From the NCBI RefSeq assembly GCF_001895145.1, contig NZ_BDIR01000006.1, positions 1 through 64,000 of the forward strand: a DNA stretch of 64,000 nucleotides. The letters are read 5' to 3'. The DNA is from Arcobacter sp. LA11 (GTDB lineage Bacteria > Campylobacterota > Campylobacteria > Campylobacterales > Arcobacteraceae). A program made the position numbers and the translations under genes. The stretch's first letter is position 1. Every line of letters starts with the position of its first letter. This document shows, piece after piece, positions 35,276 to 43,335 of this stretch. The notes beneath the pieces are model-generated. The model searched no databases, was not told the DNA's origin, and worked only from the letters and a program-made list of their open reading frames with translations.

Positions 35276-36838
35276 CTAAATAGAATTGTTTAACAAAGAT
35301 AATGCTTCTTCTTTTTCTTTTATTGTTTGTTCCTCACTCCATGAAAGCTCAATTTTCATGATTTGTAAAACTTTTTCTAAAATTTCAATGGAAACTTTTT
35401 TATCTATTAAAGCCACATTACATCTTCTTACTAAATAATCCATTGGTTTTTTAACAAACTCTTCATTTATTGTATATATAACTTCGGCATTTGTATAAGG
35501 TTCACCCTCTTTTAAATACTCAATTTTTTCCACTGAAGATAGAACTTCATCAATTTTATCTCCATATTGAGATATCAAATATTCATTTGTATTTATGTCA
35601 ACTTTATTAGAAACATAATTTACATCTAATTTCTTACTTCCAATAAGTTTTAATTTTTTTGTTCTACACTTTTCTTTTTTCATATTTTGCGACTTATAAA
35701 CAAAATCAACTAATTGCTCAGCCATCTTTCTATAAGTTGTCCATTTACCACCTATAATACTAATAAGACCAGACTTATTTTCTCTAATTTCATGTTCTCT
35801 AACTATTGAAGAGGTATCTGCATTTTCATCAGGAGCAACAAGAGGTCTTATCCCACACCACTGTGCTAATATCTCACTCTTATCAATTTTTAAATCAAAA
35901 TAAATTTCTAGATGTCTTAAAATATACTCTACATCATTTTCCTTTACCTCAGGGTGCGCACTTAAAGTAGTTGGATCATCAGTAGTACCAACAAGACATT
36001 TACCCATCCATGGTAAAATAAATAAAACTCTTCCATCTTCAGTTTTTGGTATCATTAAACCTTCTTTAGAAGGAAGATATTTTTTATCTAATATAATATG
36101 AATCCCAGAACTTAAATCCAACATTTTTTTTGCTTTTTGTTCATCAAGTTCATTTACTTTATCAGCAAATACACCTGCTGCATTTATGATACTTGTGCCT
36201 TCATAAAGTTTCTTTTCATTATTAATCTTATCTAATACTTCAACACCAATTACTTTTTGATTATCATCATATTTAAAAGCAATTACCTCATTGTAGTTTC
36301 TACAATCTGCTCCATGCTTTCTTGCTGTTTGTAATAATGAAATAGTTAATCTAGAATCATTAAATGAACCATCATAATATTTAACACCCCCAACTAAACC
36401 ATCTTTTTTAATCACAGGAAATTTTTTTAACATTTTTGATTTAGAAATTATTCCACTTCGTCCTAATCCTTTTGTACCAGAGACAAAATCATATAAACTT
36501 AATCCTACAAACATATAAGGTAGTTCCCACCATTTATATATTGGAGTAATCAATGTTAACTTTGAACATAAGTGAGGTGCATTTTTTAAAAGTCTAGATC
36601 TCTCTTTTAATCCTTCTTTTACTAAGTTAAATTGGTCTTTATTTAATTGTTTAACTGCTTTTTCTAAATATCTAACTCCTCCATGTACTAATTTAGTACT
36701 TCTAGAGCTAGTACCTTCCGAGAAATCATTCTTTTCTAAAAGTAAAGTTTTTAAACCTCTTGAAGCTGCATCAAGTGCTATACCACTTCCTGTAGCTCCT
36801 CCACCAATAATAATAATGTCAAAATTTTTATTTTTCAT
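35276..36838 (-). CDS. glpD: Glycerol-3-phosphate dehydrogenase (FAD)
   Basis: GlpD oxidises glycerol 3-phosphate to dihydroxyacetone phosphate at the membrane and passes electrons to quinone. The 520 residues start with the FAD-binding FDIIIIGGGATGSGIALDAA, followed by GTSSRSTKLVHGGVRYLEKA, GGVKYYDGSFNDSRLT, GRVLFILPWMGKCLVGTTDD and IGGKWTTYRKMAEQLVD. These are the family's flavin and substrate elements. The gene diverges from the glycerol ABC transporter operon; two copies of the repeated 12-base motif lie 38-70 bases before its start. Confidence 0.94.
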   Translation of the reverse strand: MKNKNFDIIIIGGGATGSGIALDAASRGLKTLLLEKNDFSEGTSSRSTKLVHGGVRYLEKAVKQLNKDQFNLVKEGLKERSRLLKNAPHLCSKLTLITPIYKWWELPYMFVGLSLYDFVSGTKGLGRSGIISKSKMLKKFPVIKKDGLVGGVKYYDGSFNDSRLTISLLQTARKHGADCRNYNEVIAFKYDDNQKVIGVEVLDKINNEKKLYEGTSIINAAGVFADKVNELDEQKAKKMLDLSSGIHIILDKKYLPSKEGLMIPKTEDGRVLFILPWMGKCLVGTTDDPTTLSAHPEVKENDVEYILRHLEIYFDLKIDKSEILAQWCGIRPLVAPDENADTSSIVREHEIRENKSGLISIIGGKWTTYRKMAEQLVDFVYKSQNMKKEKCRTKKLKLIGSKKLDVNYVSNKVDINTNEYLISQYGDKIDEVLSSVEKIEYLKEGEPYTNAEVIYTINEEFVKKPMDYLVRRCNVALIDKKVSIEILEKVLQIMKIELSWSEEQTIKEKEEALSLLNNSI

Positions 36839-36876
36839 TAAGTTATCATCCTTATATTATTATTTACATCATAAGG

Positions 36877-36888
36877 TTATAATGTTAT
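36877..36888 (+). promoter_or_regulatory. Repeated 12-base operator candidate, site A (glpD)
   Basis: Exact TTATAATGTTAT, 38 bases upstream of the glpD start and 20 bases (about two helical turns) from site B. Its position over the likely glpD promoter suits a repressor. Confidence 0.6.
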
Positions 36889-36896
36889 TTAAGTCA

Positions 36897-36908
36897 TTAT
36901 AATGTTAT
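36897..36908 (+). promoter_or_regulatory. Repeated 12-base operator candidate, site B (glpD)
   Basis: Exact TTATAATGTTAT within CATTATAATGTTATAAC. The CATTATAATG part is itself a palindrome, as is GTTATAAC at its end. It is 20 bases from site A on the same face of the helix. Confidence 0.65.
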
Positions 36909-37053
36909 AACTATAAAAAGAATATTAATTTTTGATAATTTCAATAAATTTCTTATAATTTCTACTGTTTTTTAGCATATTTTTCATAATATATAAAAAC
37001 TATATTAGTTACAATTTTTAAGTACTTTTTAATTATAAATAACCATAAAGCCC

Positions 37054-37076
37054 TTAAAATAGGAATGCTATTTTAA
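37054..37076. repeat. Inverted repeat in glpD/glpS gap
   Basis: Perfect 9-base arms TTAAAATAG / CTATTTTAA separated by GAATG. It lies midway between the divergent genes and is different from the 12-base motif. It may be a site for a second regulator. Confidence 0.35.
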
Positions 37077-37176
37077 TGTTACGTTTCTAAAATTAAAAAT
37101 TTAACCTCTTTTGAATAAAATCCTCCATTATTTTAAGCAAAATTTAAAATTCTATACGTCACTATTAAAGACATCA

Positions 37177-37188
37177 TTATAATGTTAT
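37177..37188 (+). promoter_or_regulatory. Repeated 12-base operator candidate, site C (glpS)
   Basis: Exact TTATAATGTTAT flanked by ACATCA and TGATGT, so the site is nested in a larger dyad (37171-37193). It is 115 bases before the glpS ATG, near the expected promoter of the transporter operon. Confidence 0.65.
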
Positions 37189-37239
37189 GATGTAAAAACA
37201 TTAATCAATTTTTTGAATGATATGTATATTTCATATTAG

Positions 37240-37261
37240 TTTCATGTTTATTTCATGTTTA
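37240..37261 (+). repeat. Tandem 11-base direct repeat before glpS
   Basis: TTTCATGTTTA occurs twice with no gap (37240-37250, 37251-37261). The 11-base period equals one helical turn. A related TTTCATATTAG precedes it. It may bind an activator side by side, or be a replication-slippage duplication. Confidence 0.45.
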
Positions 37262-37303
37262 TTGAATATACTTACATATATAAATTTAGAAGGAGTAAAC
37301 TAT

Positions 37304-38392
37304 ATGTCCTTAGAACTCGAAAATGTATCTATGAGTGTAAATGGTCAAACACATATTTATAATACAAACCTAACACTCAAAAAAGGTACAATGAATGTAC
37401 TTCTTGGTCGAACTTTATCTGGGAAAACAACACTAATGCGTATCATGGCTGGACTTGACGTGCCTACAAGTGGTCGAATCTTGTGGGAAGGTAAAGATGT
37501 TACAGGAATGAGAGTACAAGATAGAAAAGTAGCAATGGTTTATCAACAATTTATCAATTATCCTTCTATGAGTGTATATGATAATATTGCAGCTCCTTTA
37601 CGAATTATGAAAAAAGATGAAACATATATAGATGAAGCAGTTAAAAAGACTGCAAAATTAATGAGATTAGATAAGTTTTTAGATAGAAAACCTCTCGAAC
37701 TTTCTGGTGGACAACAACAAAGATGTGCATTAGCTCGTTCTTTAGTGAAAGGTTCAGGGCTAGTATTATTAGATGAACCATTAGCAAATCTAGATTATAA
37801 ATTAAGAGAAGAATTAAGAGAAGAAATTCCTAAAATGTTTGAAGAATCAGGTGCAATTTTTGTATATGCAACAACAGAACCTGAAGAAGCTTTACTACTT
37901 GGTGGTAATGTAGCTACACTTTGGGAAGGGAAAATTACACAATTTAATGAAACTGCAAAAGTTTATCACACTCCAAATAATGCAACTACAGCAAAAGTAT
38001 TTTCAAATCCATCAATGAATTTTCTAGATATAAAAAAAGAAGGCGATTTTATTTATTATGGAAATGGAGAAAAAGCAGCTGCAACAGATGCCTTATCAAA
38101 ATTAGAAGATGGAAAATATTTAGCAGGGTTTAGACCAAATCATTTAGAACTTACAAAACATACAGATAATGCAATCAAATTTGAAGCTCACTTAGATGTG
38201 ACAGAAATCACTGGTTCAGAAACTTTTTTACATATGTATCATGACAATGACAATTGGATTGGTTTAGTTCATGGAGTACATAATTTAGAATATAATTCAA
38301 ATCTATCTGTATATTTAGATACGCGTCATATTTTTATATTTGCAATAGATGGTGAGTTAATAGAAACTGCATCATATGTGCAAGAAAGATAG
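37304..38392 (+). CDS. glpS: Glycerol ABC transporter ATPase 1 (GlpS-like)
   Basis: A 362-residue ABC ATPase. ATG 37304, eight bases after AAGGAG, gives SLELENVSMSVNG; an upstream in-frame ATG at 37217 lies in the control region and has no ribosome site. Walker A is variant (LLGRTLSGKTTL, residues 33-44), the signature is canonical LSGGQQQR (133-140), and Walker B is LVLLDEP. The H-loop histidine is replaced by threonine (FVYATTEPEEA, residue 191). It has a C-terminal TOBE-like domain. With the next gene it forms the heterodimeric engine of a glycerol importer, by analogy to Rhizobium glpS/glpT. Confidence 0.87.
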   Translation: MSLELENVSMSVNGQTHIYNTNLTLKKGTMNVLLGRTLSGKTTLMRIMAGLDVPTSGRILWEGKDVTGMRVQDRKVAMVYQQFINYPSMSVYDNIAAPLRIMKKDETYIDEAVKKTAKLMRLDKFLDRKPLELSGGQQQRCALARSLVKGSGLVLLDEPLANLDYKLREELREEIPKMFEESGAIFVYATTEPEEALLLGGNVATLWEGKITQFNETAKVYHTPNNATTAKVFSNPSMNFLDIKKEGDFIYYGNGEKAAATDALSKLEDGKYLAGFRPNHLELTKHTDNAIKFEAHLDVTEITGSETFLHMYHDNDNWIGLVHGVHNLEYNSNLSVYLDTRHIFIFAIDGELIETASYVQER

Positions 38393-38406
38393 AAGGAGGA
38401 AATAAA

Positions 38407-39483
38407 ATGGCAAAAATAACTCTTTCTAATTTAGGACATAGTTATGGAAAAAACCCAAAAACTTTAGAAGATTATGCACTTCAACCTTTAAATCATGAAT
38501 GGGATGATGGTGCAGCATACGCACTACTTGGACCATCAGGTTGTGGAAAATCTACTTTATTAAATATCATTTCTGGAATTATAACACCATCAGAAGGAAG
38601 TATATTATTTGATGATACTGATGTAACTTTTGCAGATACAACAACTAGAAATATTGCTCAAGTTTTTCAGTTTCCTGTTGTATATGACACAATGACCGTT
38701 AGAGAAAATCTTGAATTTCCTCTAAGAAATAGAGGAGCAGACCCTCAATATATTCAACAAAGAGTTGGTTCAATTGCAAGAGCTATAAAAGTTGAAGATA
38801 TGTTAGATAAAAAAGCAAGAGGTCTTACTGCTGATGCAAAACAAAAAATAAGCCTTGGAAGAGGAATGGTTAGAGAAGATGTTAATGCAATTTTATTTGA
38901 TGAACCATTAACAGTAATTGATCCACATATGAAATGGGAATTAAGAACTCAATTAAAAGCTTTACATAAAGAACTTAAACATACAATGATTTTTGTTACA
39001 CATGACCAAACAGAGGCATTAACTTTTGCAGATAAAGTAGTAGTAATGAATCACGGTTGTGTTTTACAAATTGGAACACCAGAAGAGTTATTTGAAAAAC
39101 CTGCACATACATTTGTTGGATACTTTATTGGCTCACCAGGAATGAATGTTTTTGATGCAAAAGTAGAAGGAAACATTGCAAATTTACAGGGTACTGAAAT
39201 CAAACTTAGCTCTACTTATAAAAAACTATCTGGAAAAATTGAATTAGGGGTAAGACCTGAATTTATTAAATTATCTGAGGAAGAAGGTATTAAAATTGAT
39301 ATTCTTAGAGTAGAAGATGTTGCACATCATAAAATTGTAAGAGCAAAATACAATAGAAAGAGTGTAAATATCATAGTACCAGAAGATACAAAAATCACAC
39401 CAAACATGACTTATATGCACTTTGATTTAGATAGAGTAAATGTTTATGCTGATGATTGGTTAGTAGAAGGAGAAAAAGTATGA
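38407..39483 (+). CDS. glpT: Glycerol ABC transporter ATPase 2 (GlpT-like)
   Basis: A 358-residue ABC ATPase, the partner of GlpS. Walker A is canonical (GPSGCGKST, 42-50) and Walker B is AILFDEP. The H-loop is canonical (FVTHDQTEA, His 199), but the signature LSGGQ is replaced by LTADAKQ (140-146). The pattern is the mirror image of GlpS, so the heterodimer should have one complete and one defective nucleotide site. A C-terminal TOBE-like domain is present. The ATG follows AAGGAGGAA; its stop overlaps the glpP start (ATGA). The name glpT here means the ABC subunit, not the G3P antiporter. Confidence 0.87.
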   Translation: MAKITLSNLGHSYGKNPKTLEDYALQPLNHEWDDGAAYALLGPSGCGKSTLLNIISGIITPSEGSILFDDTDVTFADTTTRNIAQVFQFPVVYDTMTVRENLEFPLRNRGADPQYIQQRVGSIARAIKVEDMLDKKARGLTADAKQKISLGRGMVREDVNAILFDEPLTVIDPHMKWELRTQLKALHKELKHTMIFVTHDQTEALTFADKVVVMNHGCVLQIGTPEELFEKPAHTFVGYFIGSPGMNVFDAKVEGNIANLQGTEIKLSSTYKKLSGKIELGVRPEFIKLSEEEGIKIDILRVEDVAHHKIVRAKYNRKSVNIIVPEDTKITPNMTYMHFDLDRVNVYADDWLVEGEKV

Positions 39484-40349
39484 AAAAAACAGTAAATCAA
39501 AAAGCATGGTTTTTAGTACTTCCAGTACTTTTACTTGTAGGTTTTTCTGCTGTTATTCCTTTAATGACAGTTGTTAACTACTCAGTTCAAGATACATTTG
39601 GAAACAATGAATTTTTTGCAGTTGGACTAGAATGGTTTGAAGAAATCCTACATTCAGAAAGAATCCATGATGCACTAGGACGTCAAATACTTTTTACATC
39701 TATTATTTTAGCAATTGAAATTCCATTAGGTATATTTATTGCTTTACATATGCCTAAAAAAGGCGTATGGGCATCTATTTGTTTAGTACTTGTAGCTTTA
39801 CCTCTTTTAGTACCTTGGAATGTTGTTGGTACTATTTGGCAAATTTTTGGAAGAACTGATATTGGTTTACTAGGATATACCTTAGCCTCTTTTGGAGTTA
39901 ATTATAACTATACTCAAAATGTTTTTGATGCATGGGCAACGATTATTATCATGGATGTATGGCATTGGACTTCATTGGTAGTTTTACTTTGTTATGCAGG
40001 ACTTCAATCAATCCCATCTGCTTATTATCAAGCAGCTAAAATTGACCAAGCTTCAAATTGGGCAGTATTTAGATATATCCAACTTCCTAAGATGATGGGA
40101 GTATTATTAATTGCATCACTTTTAAGATTCATGGATAGTTTTATGATTTATACAGAACCAATGGTAGTAACAGGTGGAGGACCAGGAAATGCAACAACTT
40201 TTCTTTCTATTGACTTAGTTAAAATGGCAATTGGTCAATTTGATCTTGGGCCTGCTGCAGCATTTTCATTAATATACTTCTTGGTGATACTATTGGCATC
40301 TTGGGCATTTTTTACAATTATGACAAATATTGATAAGGAGGAGAATTAA
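39480..40349 (+). CDS. glpP: Glycerol ABC transporter permease 1 (GlpP-like)
   Basis: A 289-residue inner-membrane permease of the sugar ABC type (MalF/UgpA-like) with six hydrophobic spans, starting KKTVNQKAWFLVLPVLLLVG. The EAA-type loop is YYQAAKIDQASNWAVFRYIQLP, which contacts the ATPases, and GGPGNATTFLSIDLV follows. I start at ATG 39480, which overlaps the glpT stop (ATGA) and has AGAAGGAG before it; the in-frame codon at 39456 has no ribosome site and lies inside glpT. Confidence 0.87.
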   Translation: MKKTVNQKAWFLVLPVLLLVGFSAVIPLMTVVNYSVQDTFGNNEFFAVGLEWFEEILHSERIHDALGRQILFTSIILAIEIPLGIFIALHMPKKGVWASICLVLVALPLLVPWNVVGTIWQIFGRTDIGLLGYTLASFGVNYNYTQNVFDAWATIIIMDVWHWTSLVVLLCYAGLQSIPSAYYQAAKIDQASNWAVFRYIQLPKMMGVLLIASLLRFMDSFMIYTEPMVVTGGGPGNATTFLSIDLVKMAIGQFDLGPAAAFSLIYFLVILLASWAFFTIMTNIDKEEN

Positions 40350-40351
40350 TC

Positions 40352-41179
40352 ATGAACACAACAAATAAAAAAGGTTTTTTTAGTAGCAAATCTCCTACTA
40401 TCATGTTAATTTATATAATATTTTTAATGTTACCAGTTTACTGGTTAGTAAATATGAGTTTAAAAACAAATGAAGAGATATTAGGAACATTTTCACTTTT
40501 CCCAAATAACTTAACATTTGATAATTATATAGTTATATTTACCGATCCAACTTGGTATTGGGGATATATAAATTCAATGACTTATGTTGTGATGAATACT
40601 ATTATTTCTGTAGCAGTTGCACTACCTGCAGCTTATGCATTTTCACGATATACATTTTTAGGAGATAAACATCTATTCTTTTGGTTATTAACTAACAGGA
40701 TGGCACCACCTGCTGTATTTGCGCTGCCATTCTTTCAACTTTACTCAAGTGTTGGTTTATTTGATACACATATTGCGGTGGCTTTAGCCCATACATTATT
40801 CAATATTCCGCTATCGGTTTGGATTTTGGAAGGTTTTATGCGTGGTGTACCAAAAGAAATAGATGAAACAGCATACATTGATGGTTTTAGCTTTTTTGGA
40901 TTTTTTACAAAAATCTTTACACCATTAATTGCTTCAGGTATTGGTGTTGCAGCATTCTTTTGTTTTATGTTTTCTTGGGTTGAATTACTATTAAGTAGAA
41001 CATTAACATCAGTAAATGCAAAATCAATAGCAGTAACTATGACGAAAACTGTTTCAGCTTCAGGAGTTGATTGGGGCGTTTTAGCAGCAGCAGGAGTTTT
41101 AACACTTGTTCCTGGTGCAATCGTTATATATTTTGTTAGAAATCATATTGCCAAGGGTCTATCTCTTGGTAGAGTTTAA
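40352..41179 (+). CDS. glpQ: Glycerol ABC transporter permease 2 (GlpQ-like)
   Basis: A 275-residue permease of the MalG/UgpE type with six spans. The conserved coupling loop is GVPKEIDETAYIDGFSFFGFFTKIFTPL. It starts two bases after the glpP stop, with AAGGAGGAG a few bases upstream. A long periplasmic loop contains the usual TLFNIPLSVWILEGF. Together with GlpP it makes the membrane channel. The name follows the Rhizobium glycerol system; it is not a phosphodiesterase. Confidence 0.87.
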   Translation: MNTTNKKGFFSSKSPTIMLIYIIFLMLPVYWLVNMSLKTNEEILGTFSLFPNNLTFDNYIVIFTDPTWYWGYINSMTYVVMNTIISVAVALPAAYAFSRYTFLGDKHLFFWLLTNRMAPPAVFALPFFQLYSSVGLFDTHIAVALAHTLFNIPLSVWILEGFMRGVPKEIDETAYIDGFSFFGFFTKIFTPLIASGIGVAAFFCFMFSWVELLLSRTLTSVNAKSIAVTMTKTVSASGVDWGVLAAAGVLTLVPGAIVIYFVRNHIAKGLSLGRV

Positions 41180-41190
41180 GGAGGTCTAGT

Positions 41191-41469
41191 ATGAATTTAT
41201 CTTGGATGGCATGGACAAGTGGAACTGCAATATTTTTCATTTGTATCTTCGTTGCCTTAATAATCATGACTATCTGGGCTATTAAATGGCCTCAAGCACC
41301 TAGAATGGGTATTCTACGTATTGAGACTACGCCTGGTGACCGACTTTTTCTGAGCCTTTTAGGCTCGGCATTTATATGTCTTGCTTGGTTGGCAATATTT
41401 GGTGCTCCAATTTTTGGAGGAATGATTGTTTGTTTTTTTTATGCTTTAGCGGTTTTTCGTTGGGTATAA
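41191..41469 (+). CDS. glpU: DUF2160 membrane protein of the glycerol ABC locus (GlpU-like)
   Basis: A 92-residue protein with two or three spans: SGTAIFFICIFVALIIMTIW, then LFLSLLGSAFICLAWLAIF and GGMIVCFFYALAVFRW. The polar part contains WPQAPRMGILRIETTPGDRLF, the conserved core of DUF2160 proteins that accompany glycerol transporters in Rhizobium and Pseudomonas-like bacteria. The ATG follows AAGGAGG. Its middle (about 41280-41400) has noticeably more G and C than neighbouring genes, a possible trace of transfer. Its role in transport is not established. Confidence 0.85.
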   Translation: MNLSWMAWTSGTAIFFICIFVALIIMTIWAIKWPQAPRMGILRIETTPGDRLFLSLLGSAFICLAWLAIFGAPIFGGMIVCFFYALAVFRWV

Positions 41470-41476
41470 AAATTTT

Positions 41477-41512
41477 AGTATAAAAGTCAATTTTAAAGTT
41501 GATTTTTACACT
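41477..41512 (+). terminator. Stem-loop between glpU and glpV
   Basis: AGTATAAAAGTCAA and TTGATTTTTACACT pair over 14 positions with one mismatch and one G-U, loop of eight bases. It starts eight bases after glpU. There is no promoter-like -10 right behind it, so it probably protects or cuts the mRNA so that the binding-protein message is more abundant, rather than ending the operon. Confidence 0.55.
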
Positions 41513-41541
41513 AATAGTGACATTAATATAAGGGAAATAAA

Positions 41542-43245
41542 ATGAAAATTAAAAATGGAATTACTACTTCAGTTCTAGCAGGAATGTTAGCCTTAAGTAC
41601 ATCTGCTTTTAGTGCAGCAGATATGAGTAAGTGGATGGATGAATTTCAACCATCTGTATTAACAAAAGCTGAACAAAAAGCCGAACTTAATTGGTTTGAA
41701 AAAGCTGCCATGCCTTATAAAGGAATGACTATTAAAGTTGTATCTGAAGGTATTGGAACTCATGTTTATGAGAGTAAAACATTAACAAAAGCATTTTACG
41801 ATTTAACAGGTATTAAAGTAATTCACGACATTATTGGAGAAGGTGATGTTGTTGAAAAATTACAAACACAAATGCAAACAGGTCAAAATATATATGATGC
41901 GTATATCAATGACTCTGATTTAATTGGTACACACTGGAGATATAAACAAGCTAGAGATTTAACAGCTTGGATGGCAGGAGAAGGTAAAGCAGTTACTAAC
42001 CCAGGGTTAGACTTAAAAGACTTTATTGGTACTTCTTTTACAACAGGTCCTGACGGGAAATTATACCAATTGCCAGACCAACAATTTGCTAACCTTTATT
42101 GGTTCAGATACGATTGGTTCACAGACCCAAAAAATATGGCTGATTTTAAAGCAAAATACGGTTATAAACTAGGTGTTCCTGTTAACTGGTCTGCTTATGA
42201 AGATATTGCAGAGTTCTTTACAGGTCGTGTTATTGATGGTAAAAAAGTTTATGGACATATGGATTATGGTAAAAAAGATCCATCTTTAGGATGGAGATTT
42301 ACAGATGCTTGGATGTCTATGGCAGGTATGGGTGACGTTGGTGAGCCAAATGGTCTTCCTGTAGATGAGTGGGGAATTAGAGTAAATGACAAATCTCAAC
42401 CTGTTGGTTCTTGTGTTGAAAGAGGTGGAGCAACAAACTCTCCTGCTGCTGTTTACGCAATTAACAAATACAATGAGTGGTTAAAAAAATATGCACCACC
42501 AAGTGCTGCAGGTATGGTATTCTCTGAAGCAGGACCAGTTCCAGCTCAAGGTGAAATTGCACAACAAATGTTCTGGTATACTGCATTTACAGCAGATATG
42601 GTTAAAGAAAAAATTGCTGTAGTAAATGAAGATGGCACTCCAAAATGGAGAATGGCTCCATCACCACATGGTGCTTATTGGACAGAAGGTACAAAAATTG
42701 GTTATCAAGATGCTGGTTCTTGGACTTTAATGAAATCAACACCTGTTAAAAATGCTCAAGCTGCTTGGTTATATGCACAGTTTGTTACATCTAAAACAGT
42801 TGACTTAAAAAAATCACATGTTGGGTTAACATTCATTAGAGAATCATCTATTAACCATGAATCGTTTACAAAAAGAGCTCCAAAACTTGGTGGACTTATA
42901 GAATTCTACAGATCTCCTGCAAGAGTACAATGGTCTCCAACTGGAACAAACGTACCTGATTATCCAAAATTAGCACAATTATGGTGGCAAAATATTGGTG
43001 ATGCATCTTCTGGAGCAAAAACAGCACAAGAAGCTTTAAACTCACTTTGTAAAGCACAAGAAAAAGTTCTTAAAAGAATTCAAAGAGCTGGTGTTCAAGG
43101 GGATATTGGTCCAAAACTTAATAAGAAAAGTGATGCAGAATATTGGTTAAAACAACCAGGTTCTCCAAAAGCTAAATTAGCAAATGAGAAACCAAAACCA
43201 ATGACTGTTTCTTATGATGAACTAATCAAATCTTGGACAAAATAA
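41542..43245 (+). CDS. glpV: Glycerol ABC transporter substrate-binding protein (GlpV-like)
   Basis: A 567-residue periplasmic binding protein. The first 25 residues are a signal peptide (KIKNGITTSVLAGMLALSTSAFSA). The mature part contains AAMPYKGMTIKVVSEGIGTHVYES and HDIIGEGDVVEKLQTQMQTGQNIYD, typical of large extracellular solute-binding proteins of the glycerol group, and many Trp and Tyr residues for polyol binding. AAGGGAAA precedes the ATG. It is long for the family fold but matches large GlpV-like proteins. It receives glycerol in the periplasm and delivers it to GlpP/GlpQ. Confidence 0.88.
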   Translation: MKIKNGITTSVLAGMLALSTSAFSAADMSKWMDEFQPSVLTKAEQKAELNWFEKAAMPYKGMTIKVVSEGIGTHVYESKTLTKAFYDLTGIKVIHDIIGEGDVVEKLQTQMQTGQNIYDAYINDSDLIGTHWRYKQARDLTAWMAGEGKAVTNPGLDLKDFIGTSFTTGPDGKLYQLPDQQFANLYWFRYDWFTDPKNMADFKAKYGYKLGVPVNWSAYEDIAEFFTGRVIDGKKVYGHMDYGKKDPSLGWRFTDAWMSMAGMGDVGEPNGLPVDEWGIRVNDKSQPVGSCVERGGATNSPAAVYAINKYNEWLKKYAPPSAAGMVFSEAGPVPAQGEIAQQMFWYTAFTADMVKEKIAVVNEDGTPKWRMAPSPHGAYWTEGTKIGYQDAGSWTLMKSTPVKNAQAAWLYAQFVTSKTVDLKKSHVGLTFIRESSINHESFTKRAPKLGGLIEFYRSPARVQWSPTGTNVPDYPKLAQLWWQNIGDASSGAKTAQEALNSLCKAQEKVLKRIQRAGVQGDIGPKLNKKSDAEYWLKQPGSPKAKLANEKPKPMTVSYDELIKSWTK

Positions 43246-43261
43246 TATATAAAAAACAAGT

Positions 43262-43288
43262 AAAAGTTGAGAGAAATTCTCAGCTTTT
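43262..43288 (+). terminator. Stem-loop after glpV
   Basis: AAAAGTTGAGA and TCTCAGCTTTT pair as an 11-bp stem (one G-U) around a GAAAT loop. It is 17 bases after the glpV stop and followed by CTTTTGC, not a clean T run. It is likely a partial terminator so that glpK gets less transcript than glpV. Confidence 0.55.
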
Positions 43289-43335
43289 GCTATACTAACA
43301 AAATCTAACAAATGAATATACTTAAGTAGGCAATT

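Larger units (their letters stand above)
36839..37303. promoter_or_regulatory. 465-base divergent control region glpD/glpS
   Basis: This is the only gene-free stretch above 300 bases. It holds three copies of TTATAATGTTAT (two near glpD, one before glpS), a 9-base inverted repeat TTAAAATAG / CTATTTTAA with five-base centre (37054-37076), and a tandem 11-base direct repeat TTTCATGTTTA at 37240-37250 and 37251-37261, one helical turn apart. A possible -10 (TATAAA) is near 37280, then AGGAG eight bases before the glpS ATG. I see no open frame or RNA gene. Confidence 0.7.

Noticed and set aside
36931-36944. TTGATAATTTCAAT as a second FNR box
   Set aside because: Only one half matches TTGAT; the other half is TCAAT rather than ATCAA at the required spacing.
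37217-37303. Longer N-terminus of the first glycerol ATPase from ATG 37217
   Set aside because: The extension is hydrophobic AT-rich translation of the promoter region, without ribosome site, while ATG 37304 has AAGGAG and the family start.
41352-41366. GAGCC/GGCTC hairpin as a terminator
   Set aside because: It is inside the DUF2160 coding region, short, and not followed by a T run.
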